The translations under genes and the position numbers were made by a program. A DNA stretch of 64,000 bases, taken from Limnephilus marmoratus (Eukaryota > Arthropoda > Insecta > Trichoptera > Limnephilidae). The DNA lies in NCBI GenBank assembly GCA_917880885.1, contig OU862933.1, positions 13,297,679 to 13,361,678 of the forward strand. The letters are read 5' to 3'. The notes under the pieces were generated by a model. The model was not told where the DNA came from. It ran no database searches and saw nothing but the letters and a program-made list of their open reading frames with translations. Below, piece by piece: positions 1 to 11,900 of this stretch (its first letter is position 1; each line of letters starts with the position of its first letter).

Positions 1-104
1 GACGCTGTCAGAATCGCCGGACATTGGGTGTCATGGCTGCCGCTTTTTGCGAACGCTAATTGGTTATAACCAACCCCATTTACTCGCGGCATTCAACGAG
101 TTAA
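1..104. repeat. 3' end of TTAA-bounded MITE, truncated by window edge
   Basis: About 100 bp nearly identical to 8459-8562. Both copies stop at the same sequence (CATTCAACGAG) followed by TTAA, which fixes one terminus of the family. The other end lies outside the window. A TTAA boundary is typical of piggyBac-type transposons; that assignment is inferred. Confidence 0.7.
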
Positions 105-1728
105 TATAAATACATTTTTCCATCGATTTACATTTTTTAATTTCTAATTTATATTCGCTAAATACATTACAATTTTTTTTTTAATTTTTCTTTATTTATT
201 GCTTTAAATGGTCACATCATTTGTGGATTTTTCGACCATTATGCTAGGTTCATGCCCGTGTTATGGTGGTCGAGACAATGAAATATCCTAACAGTCCTTG
301 CATTGACATGCTTGGTATAATTCTACAATTCTGGACTAGCTCGGACTCGGGGGCTCCATCAAAGCCAGAGTCGAGTTTGCGTCTCAGAAGCTTGGTGTAC
401 TGTACAGGACTCGCAGATACTTTAACAGTACTCAACTGCCGCACGGTTTAATTCAGCAGCCACCTCTGATCTGGAGCCTCAAAATATTTAAAAAAAAAAC
501 CTTGACTGTGCAGAAACATGCGGTTTGTTTGACAGATTCTCTTATCTCGGCAAACAGATTGCAATCTTTAAAGCACAGGGGTGAATGTTGTCTTTGTTCT
601 ACTGGTATTTCAATAGAAGATGCTCCGAGGAACTAGCGTCGTGAATCCATTTCCCTTTCGACACTGGTGCATATTCAGGAAACACCGCGCCCAACATTTG
701 TATACAGTTGAAATGTTTGTCACAACTCGATTTAGAATTGGGTCATGGTACAGTTTTGCTGGCCTCTGTGTTTCCTCCCTCCTACAATTAGTGCTGGGTA
801 GGACACAATTTCAGATCCTGTATGAGGTACTCAACATTACCTACAACATGGGTCTTGAAGAGACCCATGTTCACTCCTTCTTCTCCTCAAAGAGACCCTC
901 CACACAACATTCCCAAAGATGACATAGGCCCTGAGGAAAATTATTTTGCTTTCATCGTTCTGTTTGGAGTTAACGCAAAAAAAATCCATAATTCAGTAAG
1001 TTACAATACCTTAGAATGCGCAAAACTGTAACAAGAATTTGGTCGCTAGTATGAATAGTTTACACTTTTTCATCCCAGTTCCACATTCTCTACGGGGATA
1101 CAATCCAAAATTACGACATTGTAACATGTAATGCTGCGTATATATTTGCGAACATAATAATCCAGTCAAAATAGACATTCCACCTCGCATTAATTCTTAA
1201 AAAGCTGAATTTTTGTATAAGTCTTGAATACGTCATTACGAATGCTATGTCAAAAGTCCCCATCGATCCCGCTCTGGCAAGGTTTTTTTTTTTCGAGGTC
1301 AAAGGTCACCATTTTTTGTTTTTTGCGTATATCTCTGAAACGGTAAGAGCTATAGAAAAAAATATTGAGTAAAAGTTTGTAGATCGTAAAATTCTCTATA
1401 AAAAGTATAAATACTATTTTCTCTACGAAGCACCGTTCTCGAATTATCGCGATTTCAGACCGTAGGTATGCACACATTTCCGCACCGCCTTTGAGGTAGT
1501 GTACTTAGCGCTTTTTTTTAAATGTGGTTTCCCCAGTAGAAATACTCCACGATATAGGGTGTCCGGGGGTAAAGTGCATTAACTTCGGGAGGAGATTCTA
1601 CACGATAGTACAAGTAAAAAAGATAAATACTTTTTTTCGAAATTCCAATTTTAGAGGCACTTTTCAGGTAAAAAGGTGAAATTGGTCCGGCGTGTGCGGC
1701 CAATTGTAGCAGTAAGAAATTTACATTA
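105..1728. other. No gene recognised; AT-rich repeat-like DNA
   Basis: Only short reading frames without recognisable domains (for example near 263-451 and 620-922). An 11-bp perfect inverted repeat (AACATGGGTCT) with a 5-bp spacer lies at 845-871. The 1250-1480 stretch has the look of decayed transposon flank, but no termini were found. Confidence 0.4.
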
Positions 1729-2130
1729 TTCATCATCAGATTCTACATTATCACTCGTTTCTTCTTCCTCGCTCTCTTCTTCCTCTTTTTGCTCAATTTG
1801 TGTTGACTGCTCTAAGAAGAGAGATATATCAGTTAGATCCTCATCGTTTTCGAAAGAATCTTCATCTGTTGCATTTGATTCAGCATTAGTGCAAGAGTGG
1901 CCTTGACAGTTGGTGCAGACTGGTGAACAAAACAATCCAACTTTTCTGCATCCACAATTGTTCGTACAGCCTTTTTTGCAATTACAAAAAATTGTATTCA
2001 GCAGTTTCTCTGAAGTAAAGTACGGATTGGCTCCAAACTATTATTCATCAATTTCCAGCCCCAGTCTTCAGAACGTTTAACCAGCCAGCGGACGAAAATC
2101 CACATTTCGTCGAAAGTTGTTCTTACGATC
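1729..2130 (-). pseudogene. Relic of a Cys-rich (CXC-like) C-terminal protein with acidic tail
   Basis: Read on the minus strand, one frame gives a Trp-rich stretch (EDWGWK at about 2060). A second frame then gives a dense cysteine block (CNCKKGC, then CGCRKVGLFC, then CTNCQGHSC) between about 1995 and 1875, followed by a Glu/Asp-rich tail ending at the stop near 1727. The block resembles CXC/tesmin-like cysteine clusters found at the C-terminus of repetitive insect proteins; the family is recalled by pattern, not identified by search. The change of frame between the Trp segment and the Cys block shows decay. No upstream exons were found. Confidence 0.5.
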
Positions 2131-2323
2131 GTGCAGGGCGGTTACAATGAGAAAGATTAATTATTCTCCGTACCAGCTTTTTAAAATTTTAACTCAATAT
2201 CGAATTTATTTCAATTCAAATTAGCTTTAATTTATACCTTCATCCAAAAATGCTGAAAGGCGTGATGATAAAACTATTAAAATAATGTACTTTTTGTAGT
2301 TATTTTTTGATTATAAGTATTTA

Positions 2324-3545
2324 TCATTTTTCAATTACACTACTTTCTTCGCTCATTCGCTCTACGTGCCCAAACCATCTGAGGGTCCCTTTCTTAATTT
2401 TGCTCATTATACTTACATCAGCCTTACATTCTTTGCGGATATCCACATTTCTAACACGATCATACATGGTTTTATCACACATACGTCTCAGGGATCTCAT
2501 TTCAACAGCATTCAGTTTACTTTCATCCTTCCTCTGCCAGTTCCATGCCTCACTACCATACATCAGGGTAGGTACCAGGACTCCATTGTGGACTGCTAGG
2601 TTCGCTTTTTTTGACAGTTTTTTATTAGCGCTAACAGCATTCAGTCCTCCATTAATGGAGTTACCGGCATTTACCCTTCTTTCGATATCTCTATCAGCCT
2701 TCCCATCTCTCGTAAACATACTACCCAGATAAACAAACTCATCCACCTGCTCCAAGTATTCATCATTCACAAATATATCGCACACTGTTTTCGTACTCTC
2801 TCTTTCAAACACCATGACTTTAGACTTACTTACATTCATCATTAACTCATTCTTCATACATACTTCGTTCATCCTAGATACTAGAGACTGTAGATCTTCC
2901 ATAGTGTTAGAGATCAGCACCGCATCATCAGCATACAACAGGCAACATACTTTCAGACTATTCAATTTCGCGCCCAATCCCACATCTTTCAATTCTTGCA
3001 TACAATTATCCATGTATAGATTGAATAACCATGGTGACATTACGCAGCCTTGCTTAACACCTTTTGTGATGTCAAACCACCCCGTAAAATCACCGTTCAC
3101 CCTAACACATGCAACGCTTCCCTCGTACAGAGACGCAATTGCCTGTATGAGATTTGCATTCACTCCATACTTGGACAACACCTTCCATAGCTTTTTCCTG
3201 TCGACTCGGTCGTACGCTTTTTGAAGATCTACAAAGGCGCAGAAAAGTTTCTGGTTTTTCGCCAGAAACTTCTCAGTGAGCATACGCAAGGAGAAAATCT
3301 GGTCCATGCATCCCCTTCCACTCATAAAGGCACCTTGCACATCCCATATTTTATCCTTTGTTTCCGTTCTTACCCTTTCAATCAATATTCTTCCATACAG
3401 CTTGCCGACAGAACTTAGCAGGCTAATAGCCCTATGATTCCCACATTCCATGCGTGACCCTTTACCTTTGTACAACGGCATGATTACAGCCCTCCTCCAA
3501 TCTAATGGCGTGTAACCCTCCTCTAAACATTGATTGGAGTGGATA
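2324..3545 (-). pseudogene. Non-LTR retrotransposon reverse transcriptase, 5'-truncated
   Basis: One uninterrupted minus-strand frame of about 400 codons encodes a LINE reverse transcriptase with C-terminal domain. Visible motifs in order: a GNHRAISLLS block, FVDLQKAYDRVDR (palm), GVKQGCVMSP, the catalytic YADDAVLIS, FVYLGSMFTRDG, then the thumb and C-terminal GHVERM motif near the end. The endonuclease and ORF1 are absent, so it is a truncated, probably dead copy, although the RT frame is intact, which suggests a young insertion. The clade is unresolved (RTE-like or related). The upstream edge abuts a plus-strand copy of the same family at 3546. Confidence 0.85.
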
Positions 3546-4350
3546 AGTATTAATGGAGGACTGAATGCTGTTGGCGCTAACAAAAACTGTGTAAAGAAGT
3601 GAAACTAGCAGTCCACAACGGAATGCTGGTACCCACCCTTATGTATGGCAGTGAGGCATGGAACTGGCAGAGGAAAGTGGACTGAATGCTGTAGAAATGA
3701 CACCCCTGAGGATGTGTGGTAAAACTATGTATGATACTGTATATTTTCTGCCTGTACAGAGTACAAAAATATAATATGTACATTTTATATGCAGCAAAGC
3801 GTTCATCGGTCAAATCGTTGTACGTATAGGTAGTTTCATATCAATGATCGATGAACCGGTGGATGCAAGTTTTATCCATAATAATGGATGGGGTTATAAT
3901 GGATTGTCTACTTTGTAGTTGGAATTAGATTGCAGAAATATAAGTTTGTGCAGAGTACCTTTGAGGTATTTTTTTACAAAAAATGGCGCTATACAAATCA
4001 TCCAAATATTATTATTTATGATCAAGCAATGCAATGCAAGGCTGATCATAATGAGTAAGATTGAAAGGGACCCTCAGATGGTTTGGGCATGTAGAGCGAA
4101 TGAACGAAGCGTGGGGTGTAAGTAGAATATATGACTCAGATGTGAGTGGTAGATGAAGTCAGGGACGCCAGAGGAAAACCTGACACGATCAAGGGAATCC
4201 GATACTTGCATCGGGCCACGTCAAGAGTCAGAAATAGCATGTATGAGTCGATGTGTGAGTGTGAATGAGGCAAAGAGTGTGTGCCAAGACCAAGTTGTTT
4301 GACGGTCCGTCCTATCGGCCTACCCCTGCGGGGAAACGGCGTGATTTTTA
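3546..4350 (+). mobile_element. Opposed 3' fragment of the same LINE family, split by a nested insertion
   Basis: The plus strand repeats the C-terminal part of the neighbouring LINE: the NGGLNAV..ANK block, then VLVP/LMYGSEAWNWQR-like codons at about 3600-3680 (frameshifted), then RMCGKTMYD at about 3710-3735. The match resumes after 4018 (KAD..NEMSKI-like) and runs to a 3' tail near 4350 containing GAATGAGGCAAAGAG, also seen at 13355. The minus-strand copy already contains this region, so the two are separate or duplicated copies in opposite orientation, not one simply inverted element. Confidence 0.7.
3737..4017 (+). mobile_element. CR1/L2-type LINE 3' UTR nested in the older LINE
   Basis: This 280-bp block matches 6826-7110 closely and ends in GGCGCTATACAAATCATCC plus an ATTATTATTTA tail, the style of a CR1/L2-group 3' end. 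It interrupts the older LINE reading between MYD and the KAD codons. ATGAT occurs on both sides and may be a short target duplication. Confidence 0.7.
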
Positions 4351-5513
4351 GTTAGTTTTTCTTGTATTTCCTGTTTTTAATAAAATACTAAAACGTTTAA
4401 TTGAGTTTTTCATTTTTCTGTTGAAACCAGAGAAATGTCAAAGTCGATACTATCGTACTCAAAACAGCTTTTACTATAAAATTTAACACAAGTTACTCCT
4501 CGATTCATCCACATTCTTACATCCTCGTCTCGTCTATTATTCAAACTTTTAAGTTAAGGATATTTGATCACTTGTTCGTTTCATGTTAATGTTTTCTGTG
4601 ACGTCATCAACTTCTTTTTCTGCAATTGAGAATTAACATTTATGTGTGTTGATAATTCTTTGTTTTGGGTTAAAGTTCAAGTCATAAAACAATTTTTTAC
4701 CATCAACCCTGAACTAATCACCCAAAAATGGATTCAAACGTAGGTGTATTGCTGATAAAACAGTGAAAAGAAGTATTCAAATTTTGAAGCAAGATTGATT
4801 TATTATTATTATTCTGCACATATCCGTTTCACAATAAGTTTTATAGCAAATCGAATTGTTAAACTGGCAGTTAAATCGCTGGAGAATAGACATAATATAT
4901 TCAAAAATACAAAATGCAAGTCATAAAATTTTTGATTACAACAAATTTATTAGACAAAAATTGCATTTATCAGACTTAATAAATACAGAATTATCTTGAA
5001 GTAGGGTATCAGGGGAATTAATGTCTACAATGATAACAGTACATGTTTCACAAACCTAATTTATTAGTTAGCCTAAAAAGATTAAGTGTGCGCCTGTCAG
5101 CGTAATTAATTCAATGTTATCAAACAAGCTCCTTTATGATGCATTTTAAACGATCAAAACGTGGAAGTCTGGCAATTAAATAATAATGAATAATATAGTC
5201 CAAGCTACCTACGCAATCCACATCAAATGACATACTTTAACTTTTAATGATTAAGTTTGCCAAATATCTAAGTGGGGTAGGTATGCATTATCAGGTAAAG
5301 AAATTATAAACATAATTTAAGTATTTGATTTAAAAATAAAAATAGAAGTATGTTTGTGGAAATATACACAAAATCTATTGCATGAATTTCAAGGAAATTA
5401 AGAGAAGAACTCATATCCAAAAACATTCAAATTTTGTCACTAAATATAACTAAAGCCATTTCAAGCAACATTTTGATGCCCATTTTATGTAAGATTTATG
5501 TTTAAGGTGTAAG
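4351..5513. other. No gene recognised; AT-rich DNA
   Basis: No coding potential or terminal repeats recognised. About 50 bp at 5448-5495 (CCATTTCAAGCAACATTTTG) match a dispersed repeat also present near 12576, 20905 and 45725. Confidence 0.4.
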
Positions 5514-7110
5514 TTGAAAAAAAATATCATCCATTGTATTTTTTTATTGTTTTTAAGATTATTTTTGGGGATTTTGGGAGTTTTATACTTTTTACAAATG
5601 ATGTCGCCAAAAGAATTGAGACATTTGGTCTCTTGTCCCACATCAAATGAAATCAAGAGTCTAAAAATCCACATAGCTGAATGCCTAGAAGCAATAACTA
5701 GTTGGATGTCTTCAAACAAGCTGAAGCTGAACCCATCTAAGACTGAGTTTCTCTGGGCGGCCACAAACAAACGCCAACATTTCATAGACAATTCACCTAT
5801 TTCCATTTCCGGCAACGATATTATTCCAAAGACAACAGTCAAACTTCTTGGCGTTAATTTAGATTCACACTTTTCGCTTAAAAGTCAAATAAATAGGACG
5901 GTAGGTAAGCACTGGTTTTTTTTCACCTCAAGTCAGTTCAAAAAAACCTTCCTACAGAGGTGACAAAACTCTTAATCAACTCTTACATAGTCTCACGACT
6001 TGATTGCATCTAGAGAGACAGCATATACGCTAGTCTTCCAAAATATCAAATTGACAAACTTCAATCCGTGTTTAATGCAGCGGCAAGGCTCATAACCGGG
6101 GTCTCAAAATATTTACACACTTCAGAACACCATCGTAAACTTCACTGGCTCAAGTGCCCTGAAAGAATCCAGTACAAATTGTGCTGGATGGTGTATAAAT
6201 CAATCGATGAAATAGCCCTACCTTTCATCTCTGAATTATGCATCCCGGAAAATACTGGTCCGAGGCAATTAACCCTTAGATCAGCAACTTCATCGGCTAT
6301 AAGCAGACTAATAGAACCTAAACGAAAGCCAAATACTCAGTTTGGAGATCGTGCTTTCGGAGTATCTGGGTCTAAGGCTTGGAATAGATTCTCTCCGGAA
6401 TTAAGATGCAAACCCAACAGAATTCAGGTCCAAACTAAAAACCTTCCTTTTTGGGCTCTCATACCCTTAATTTAAGCATACCTATCGGAGAGTATCATAT
6501 GTACTTGTATTGCCTACGATATGTTTTAATCACATTGTTCTTATTGAATTAAAATTACTCGAATCCTTACACATCATTCTGTCTCTCGACGAATCACATT
6601 TGGAAAATCAAATCCTTGTACTACTGTACCGCCCACCACGAAAAAGTTCATTCTGCTTCCCAAGTACACTCATTAAAGAATATATTATAAATTAATATTA
6701 AAATACATTTCATGATTAAATAACATAAGTTCACAATTATGTCCTCTGCGTGCGAACACTACCTAAATTAATTTAAATAAACAATAAATCATGTTAATCT
6801 CAAGTAACCCTCGCAGGTAAGTATGGTTCCGTATATTTTCTGTCTATACTGAGTATGAATAAGCAGTATATACATATATATATTTATAGGCAGCATAACG
6901 TTCATTGGTCAAAGCATTGTACATATATTTTCGTATCAGTGATCAATGAACCGGTTGATGCAATTTTTAGCTATAAGTTGTTTTTAATTGTTTGTCTAGG
7001 TTGTAGGTTTTCTAGATTTTAGAAATATATTATAAGTTTGTACAGCGCCCTTGAGGTGATTTTTCACAAAAACGGCGCTATACAAATCATCCAAATATTG
7101 TTATTATTTA
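5514..7110 (+). mobile_element. CR1/L2-group LINE, 5'-truncated and frameshifted, with 3' UTR
   Basis: Frames at 5625-5960 and 6068-6475 encode the end of an RT and its C-terminal domain: a WMSSNKLKLNPSKTEF block, LLGVNLDSHFSLKSQ, then FNAAARLITGVSKY, LHWLKCPERIQYK, and FGDRAFGVSGSKAWN. These are characteristic of the CR1/L2/Daphne group. The catalytic YADD region is missing and frameshifts separate the pieces. The 3' UTR ends at about 7110 with the same GGCGCTATACAAATCATCC sequence as the nested copy at 3990. Confidence 0.8.
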
Positions 7111-7441
7111 TAAAATTAAAATTGTCATGTTGTCGAAAAGTGGATTTGTAATTCAGGAATCTAGTACTGCAGGTTAGGAAGTAATGTTTCAAGAAATTTA
7201 AATGTGTACGAAAATCATTCATTGGCTTACCAAAATTTATATGATAAATGTTTTAAAACAATAGAAATTCAGAAAACTTTCTGTGACTCACAAGACTTTA
7301 GACCCACTGATTGGGAATTTCTGAACTAATCAATTGACTATTTAAAACAATACATCTTACGTGATATTAACCCATCAGGCTTATTTTTCGCTCTTCGGAA
7401 CAGCTCATACAAGTCTCATAGAAATCGTTATATCTCCCTTA

Positions 7442-7866
7442 GGGGCTGTTCAAGTATTACGTAACGCACTTAGGGAGGGGGGGGGGGGGGTTCTTGTGAA
7501 ACGTTACTGTGCGTTACGAGGGGGGTGGGAGGGGTTCGAACAATGCGTTACGTAACATGTTTTTCTTCAATTAGTTAAAAAAAAAAACTAGGGAATTAAA
7601 ATCTTCTAAGTTGGCAATCCTTTTCGTTCTCGAAATCTCTAGTTTTATTTATTACCGCAAACGCCATTAAAACAAGAAATAAGGTATTTAAGCGACTTTC
7701 CTCTACTTTGCGCAACTTAATTGTGACTTTCAGGTAAAAATTGTCACTTGGGCGTTGTGTAACATTTAGGGGGGGGGGGAATGGAAAAACGTTACGGCGC
7801 GTTACACGGGGGGAGGGGGGGTCAAAAATCTTCAAAAATTGCGTTACGTAATACTTGAACGCCCCC
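7442..7866. mobile_element. Harbinger-type MITE with TTA target duplication and poly-G tracts
   Basis: Terminal inverted repeats (GTTCAAGTATTACGTAACGCA within longer imperfect ends) flank a 425-bp non-coding unit. TTA occurs on both sides (7439-7441 and 7867-7869), as expected for PIF/Harbinger elements. Long G runs lie just inside each end in the same orientation. Confidence 0.8.
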
Positions 7867-8187
7867 TTACTAGCATAGTGATCTAAATAGTATTAGAAAG
7901 AGAAAACACCGCCCTATGTATTCTAATCTAAAAATTAACCACAAAAGAATTAAAATGTATACCTTTACCAAGCCAAAGTTTCCGACTGCAATTGGACAAA
8001 AAAATGAAACTTTTTGATTTAAAAAAATATATATTTTTACAGGAAACAACAAAAAAATTAGGTGATGATAACATTTATACATAATACATTTGTCTAATAA
8101 AATATGCATATGTTTTTATATTTTTTATAATTACCAGAAACTTTAGTTAGAAATAACGTAAGGTGTGCCATTTATAAAACTTTTTAA

Positions 8188-8558
8188 CCACTCATTTGCC
8201 GCTCGTGCGCCGGCGTGTCCTGATTTTGACACGCGATTTTGACCCTTATGTATAAAGAAAGTGTATGAAGAACACGGTCAGAATCGCTTGCTCTATTATC
8301 GCTCTTTACCATAGAGAAAACCGCAATTAGATTGGTGACTCCATATAATTTATATTAATGATTTACCGGAGCGCGGGAACGTGCGCAGTTCTTGCGCATG
8401 CGCGGGAAAAATTCTTTGGTCTTCAACTTTGACCTTTCTATGTACGAAATTTCTCAAGGACGCTGTCAGAATCGCTGGACATTGGGTGTCATGGCTGCCG
8501 CTTTTTGCGAACGCTAATTGGTTACAACCAACCCCATTTACTCGTGGCATTCAACGAG
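8188..8558. mobile_element. TTAA-bounded non-autonomous element (piggyBac-like)
   Basis: A 371-bp unit with TTAA at 8184-8187 and 8559-8562. Its right 105 bp match window positions 1-104 and end at the same base. The left end (CCACTCATTTGCCGCTCG) is only loosely inverted relative to the right end, so family assignment rests mainly on TTAA and the shared boundary. Confidence 0.65.
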
Positions 8559-8777
8559 TTAAAGTTTGCTCTCAAAATTTTATATTAAAAAAAAATTACA
8601 TGGTTATTTTTATTAATAAAATTTGAAAGCCCATTTCATCACCTTTCAAAAACAGTTTTTAGTTTTCGGGTACTTTCACAAATATTCTACTTATTTGGAT
8701 TTTGCAAAGCGGAAACATTCTGACCCACTGACCCAAAAAAATTGGTTCAGCAGGAAAACAGTAATTTGAAGACTAAC

Positions 8778-8934
8778 CTTTTATGGCGCAAGAGTTGAGA
8801 GCTATCTGTGAACTTCATGTCACAATCTCCGCACTTGTAGTTTTTGATACCAGAATGGACCATCTTGTGCTTCTCCAGAGAACATTTTCGGTTGAAGCCC
8901 TTACCGCACAGGTCACATATAAAATGGCATTCTC
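8778..8934 (-). CDS. ZAD-C2H2 gene exon 9: finger 12 and partial finger 13
   Basis: 157 bp, acceptor ATTTTCAG, donor GTTAGT. Finger 12 is CDLC..HKMVH. Finger 13 starts CGDC and is cut after HKR in phase 2, so a further exon must supply the second His. No such exon was recognised in 1-8777. Confidence 0.88.
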
Positions 8935-11900
8935 CTGAAAATGAATTACCTAAATAAATATACAAAGATAATAAAGCATAATTAATCCTAAAAATAACCA
9001 TAATCTTAAATCCTCTTTTCCGTCAAATTTTTCATAATCTAACTTTTCTCTTACCTCTACATAGTTTTGTTTTCAAAAAGATTCTAAAATGGAAAATTTT
9101 GCACCATAACAGTTTACTCTAGTTATGAATTATCTATCTCAATTTTTGCCCGGACATATAAAAAAAAACCATAGAAAAAGATCTTCTTTATTCTATTTAA
9201 AAAAAGAAGGTACCTACATACAAGACCCATAAAGATTTTTTGTGAAAAATGGTTTGTTTTCACATTATTTTTGCAGCTAGGTGACAGCATCTGAACAGTT
9301 TTGCCAACTTAACGGATTTCGGATTAGAAATGTGTCAAGTGTCCCGAAACGGGAGAATTTTGTGTCTAAGGAAATTGTCTCTAAGGCTCTAATTGTCTCT
9401 ATTGTGTCTAAGGCGGATTCGAATAAAGTAACAAATTTTATAGCCTATATTTATGGATTAATGGAGACATTTTGATCCCTGAAATTCTTTAGCCTCCCCC
9501 TTGCCCCCCAGGATGAATGAAAATATGGGTGTCTGACGGAATTCTGACCGTTGATCCGTCACAATTTAGGGAATGGAGATTTCGAGTTGGCAACACTGCA
9601 TCTGAAAGACGGTCTCATTATATGTGAAAAACTGTCAAATCACATACGTCTGTCTTCTACTCCATTTGAGACAATTTAAAGTTTATGTCATAATATTATA
9701 ATAATGCCGTAAACTTAATGTTGCGATCCAGTGTGTAATAACAGAGGTGGACATGTGTTTCCTAAAGATAAAGATTTGAAGGCAAAATAATGGATTAATT
9801 CTATCAAATGTTTGAAGTGGATAACAAACATTACACGAATTTTATTAACCTCAGATGAATTAAGTAACCATTTGTATTTGTCATCTGTAATTCTCATTAT
9901 TAGTCATTTTTCTCATAATTGAATCCCTAATATAAAGGAGTATAATATCATTATCATTACATAGTATAAAATGAAGTCGCTCAAAATGTATGTGCGCGTT
10001 AATCTTTTAAACTACGCAACGGATTTTCATACGGTTTTCACCAATAGATAGAGTGATTGAAGAGGAATGTTTATATGTATAATACATGTAAATTATATTA
10101 GAGAAAAGCCGAGAAATTTAAAGAAAACATATTTTTGTGTGATTGAAAACGGCTGGCGGGCCGTACTATAGTCACTTTTGAAATTCGTTCTACGGAAGAA
10201 ATTGGAAAATAGTTGTCCTAGAGTAAGTAGGTATTGGATTTGAATTATTTTATTTGATGAAGTCGCTCAAAATGTATGTGCACATAGATCTTAACTACGC
10301 AACGGATATTCATGCGGTTTTCACCAATAGATAGAGTGATTCAAGAGGAAATTCATGTATAAAAATATGCTTATTATAGCAGAGAAAAGTCGAGAAATTC
10401 AAATATTCAATTCAGGCAGCGGGCAGCTGGCAAGCGGGTGGTGTGGATTTTATACAGGTTGGGTAATGGCGTTGTGTTTCGTTAGCCACAGCAACGTGTG
10501 GCCGGGTCTGCTAGTTATACTATAAAACATGTTACATAGAATGCACAATAAAATTGTCATTGTCACACAATAATTTTGTTTCGACAAAAAAAATATTTGT
10601 CAGAAGTAATTATTTCAGACAGTTCTGTATTATTTTTATTCGTGTTCATTTTACCTTTGAAGCAGAAAACAACAATCAAACGAAAAAAATGTGTCTAGGC
10701 ATTAAACAAACGAATCAAAATAACAGACCATATTCTACAGATTGTCATAGATATCACACCCAAATTCATGACAGGAGGACCGCCTGAAAATGGCCCATTT
10801 TTCCAGTTAATTATTGAACTGACAGATGAGTATAAAGTTTTGCATGGCATACAAGTACATTTTTAGTTGCCTACCTGAATGCTTTCTAAGATGCTGCGTG
10901 AGCCCAAACTGCTGATTGAATCCTAAGCCGCACTCCACGCACTTGAAAGGGCGCTCCTGGGTGTGAATGCGTGCATGACGAGTCAGATCTGATTTCCTTG
11001 TGAAAGACTTACCTGAAAACCCAATGAGATTATAAAAATACAAGACACGTTATTTTCATGAAAAAATATAGATACATGAACGGGCCTTTAAAGTATTTCC
11101 ACTGGACCTAGTTCAGTAAAACCACGCGCGTCGTCTCGGTAAAGTATCGTCATTCTGTTAATTCATCTAAATGAAAGCCAAACAAAAAAAAACCTAACAT
11201 TGATATCTTTATTGGAAGATTTTTGCTGACCTGTTAAGTTTAATCAAATAAACCTCCCTCCTTTGCAGTCAACCTTTCTTCAGTCTGTCCTTGAAAAATC
11301 TATGAGTCCAGTAAAAGAGTGTACCAAAGATATTGAAATTAGAGATGAAACGGATAGTTGTTTGGCCGGATACCGGATACCGGATATCCGGCGAGCTGCG
11401 AGGCCTGATATCCGGCCCATTGTCTCGTTGCATGTCGTGACGAGTTTAGCGCTTTCTACTATTTGAAGACAGTTCGAATTGATCGCAGCCGCGATCCTTA
11501 TACTTGGTGGTCGATTAACTCGAAACAATATCCACATTTGACAAAGTTTGCCAAAGTGTACCTTTCAGCTCCTTGCAGCAGTGTTTATAATGAGAGGCTG
11601 TTTTCCAAAGCTGGCCTGGTTTACGAAAACAAGCGAAATCGCTTGTTACCTGCGAACGCTGAAAATGTAGTCTTTATTCACCAAATTTACCACTTGTTAA
11701 TTTTGAGTGTTAATTCAAAATATTCTCTTTGATAAGAGGAAGAACAAGAGGTATATTATGGTGCTTCAATGTCAGTATTTAATCATTTCATTAATCTCCG
11801 TATTTTTTACGATTTTTAGTTCACTATAATGGTAATTGTGATTAGTTAATCATGTTAATTTAAGTTTTCGCTACTCTGCGAGGTTTTTGTAAGTTTTTAG

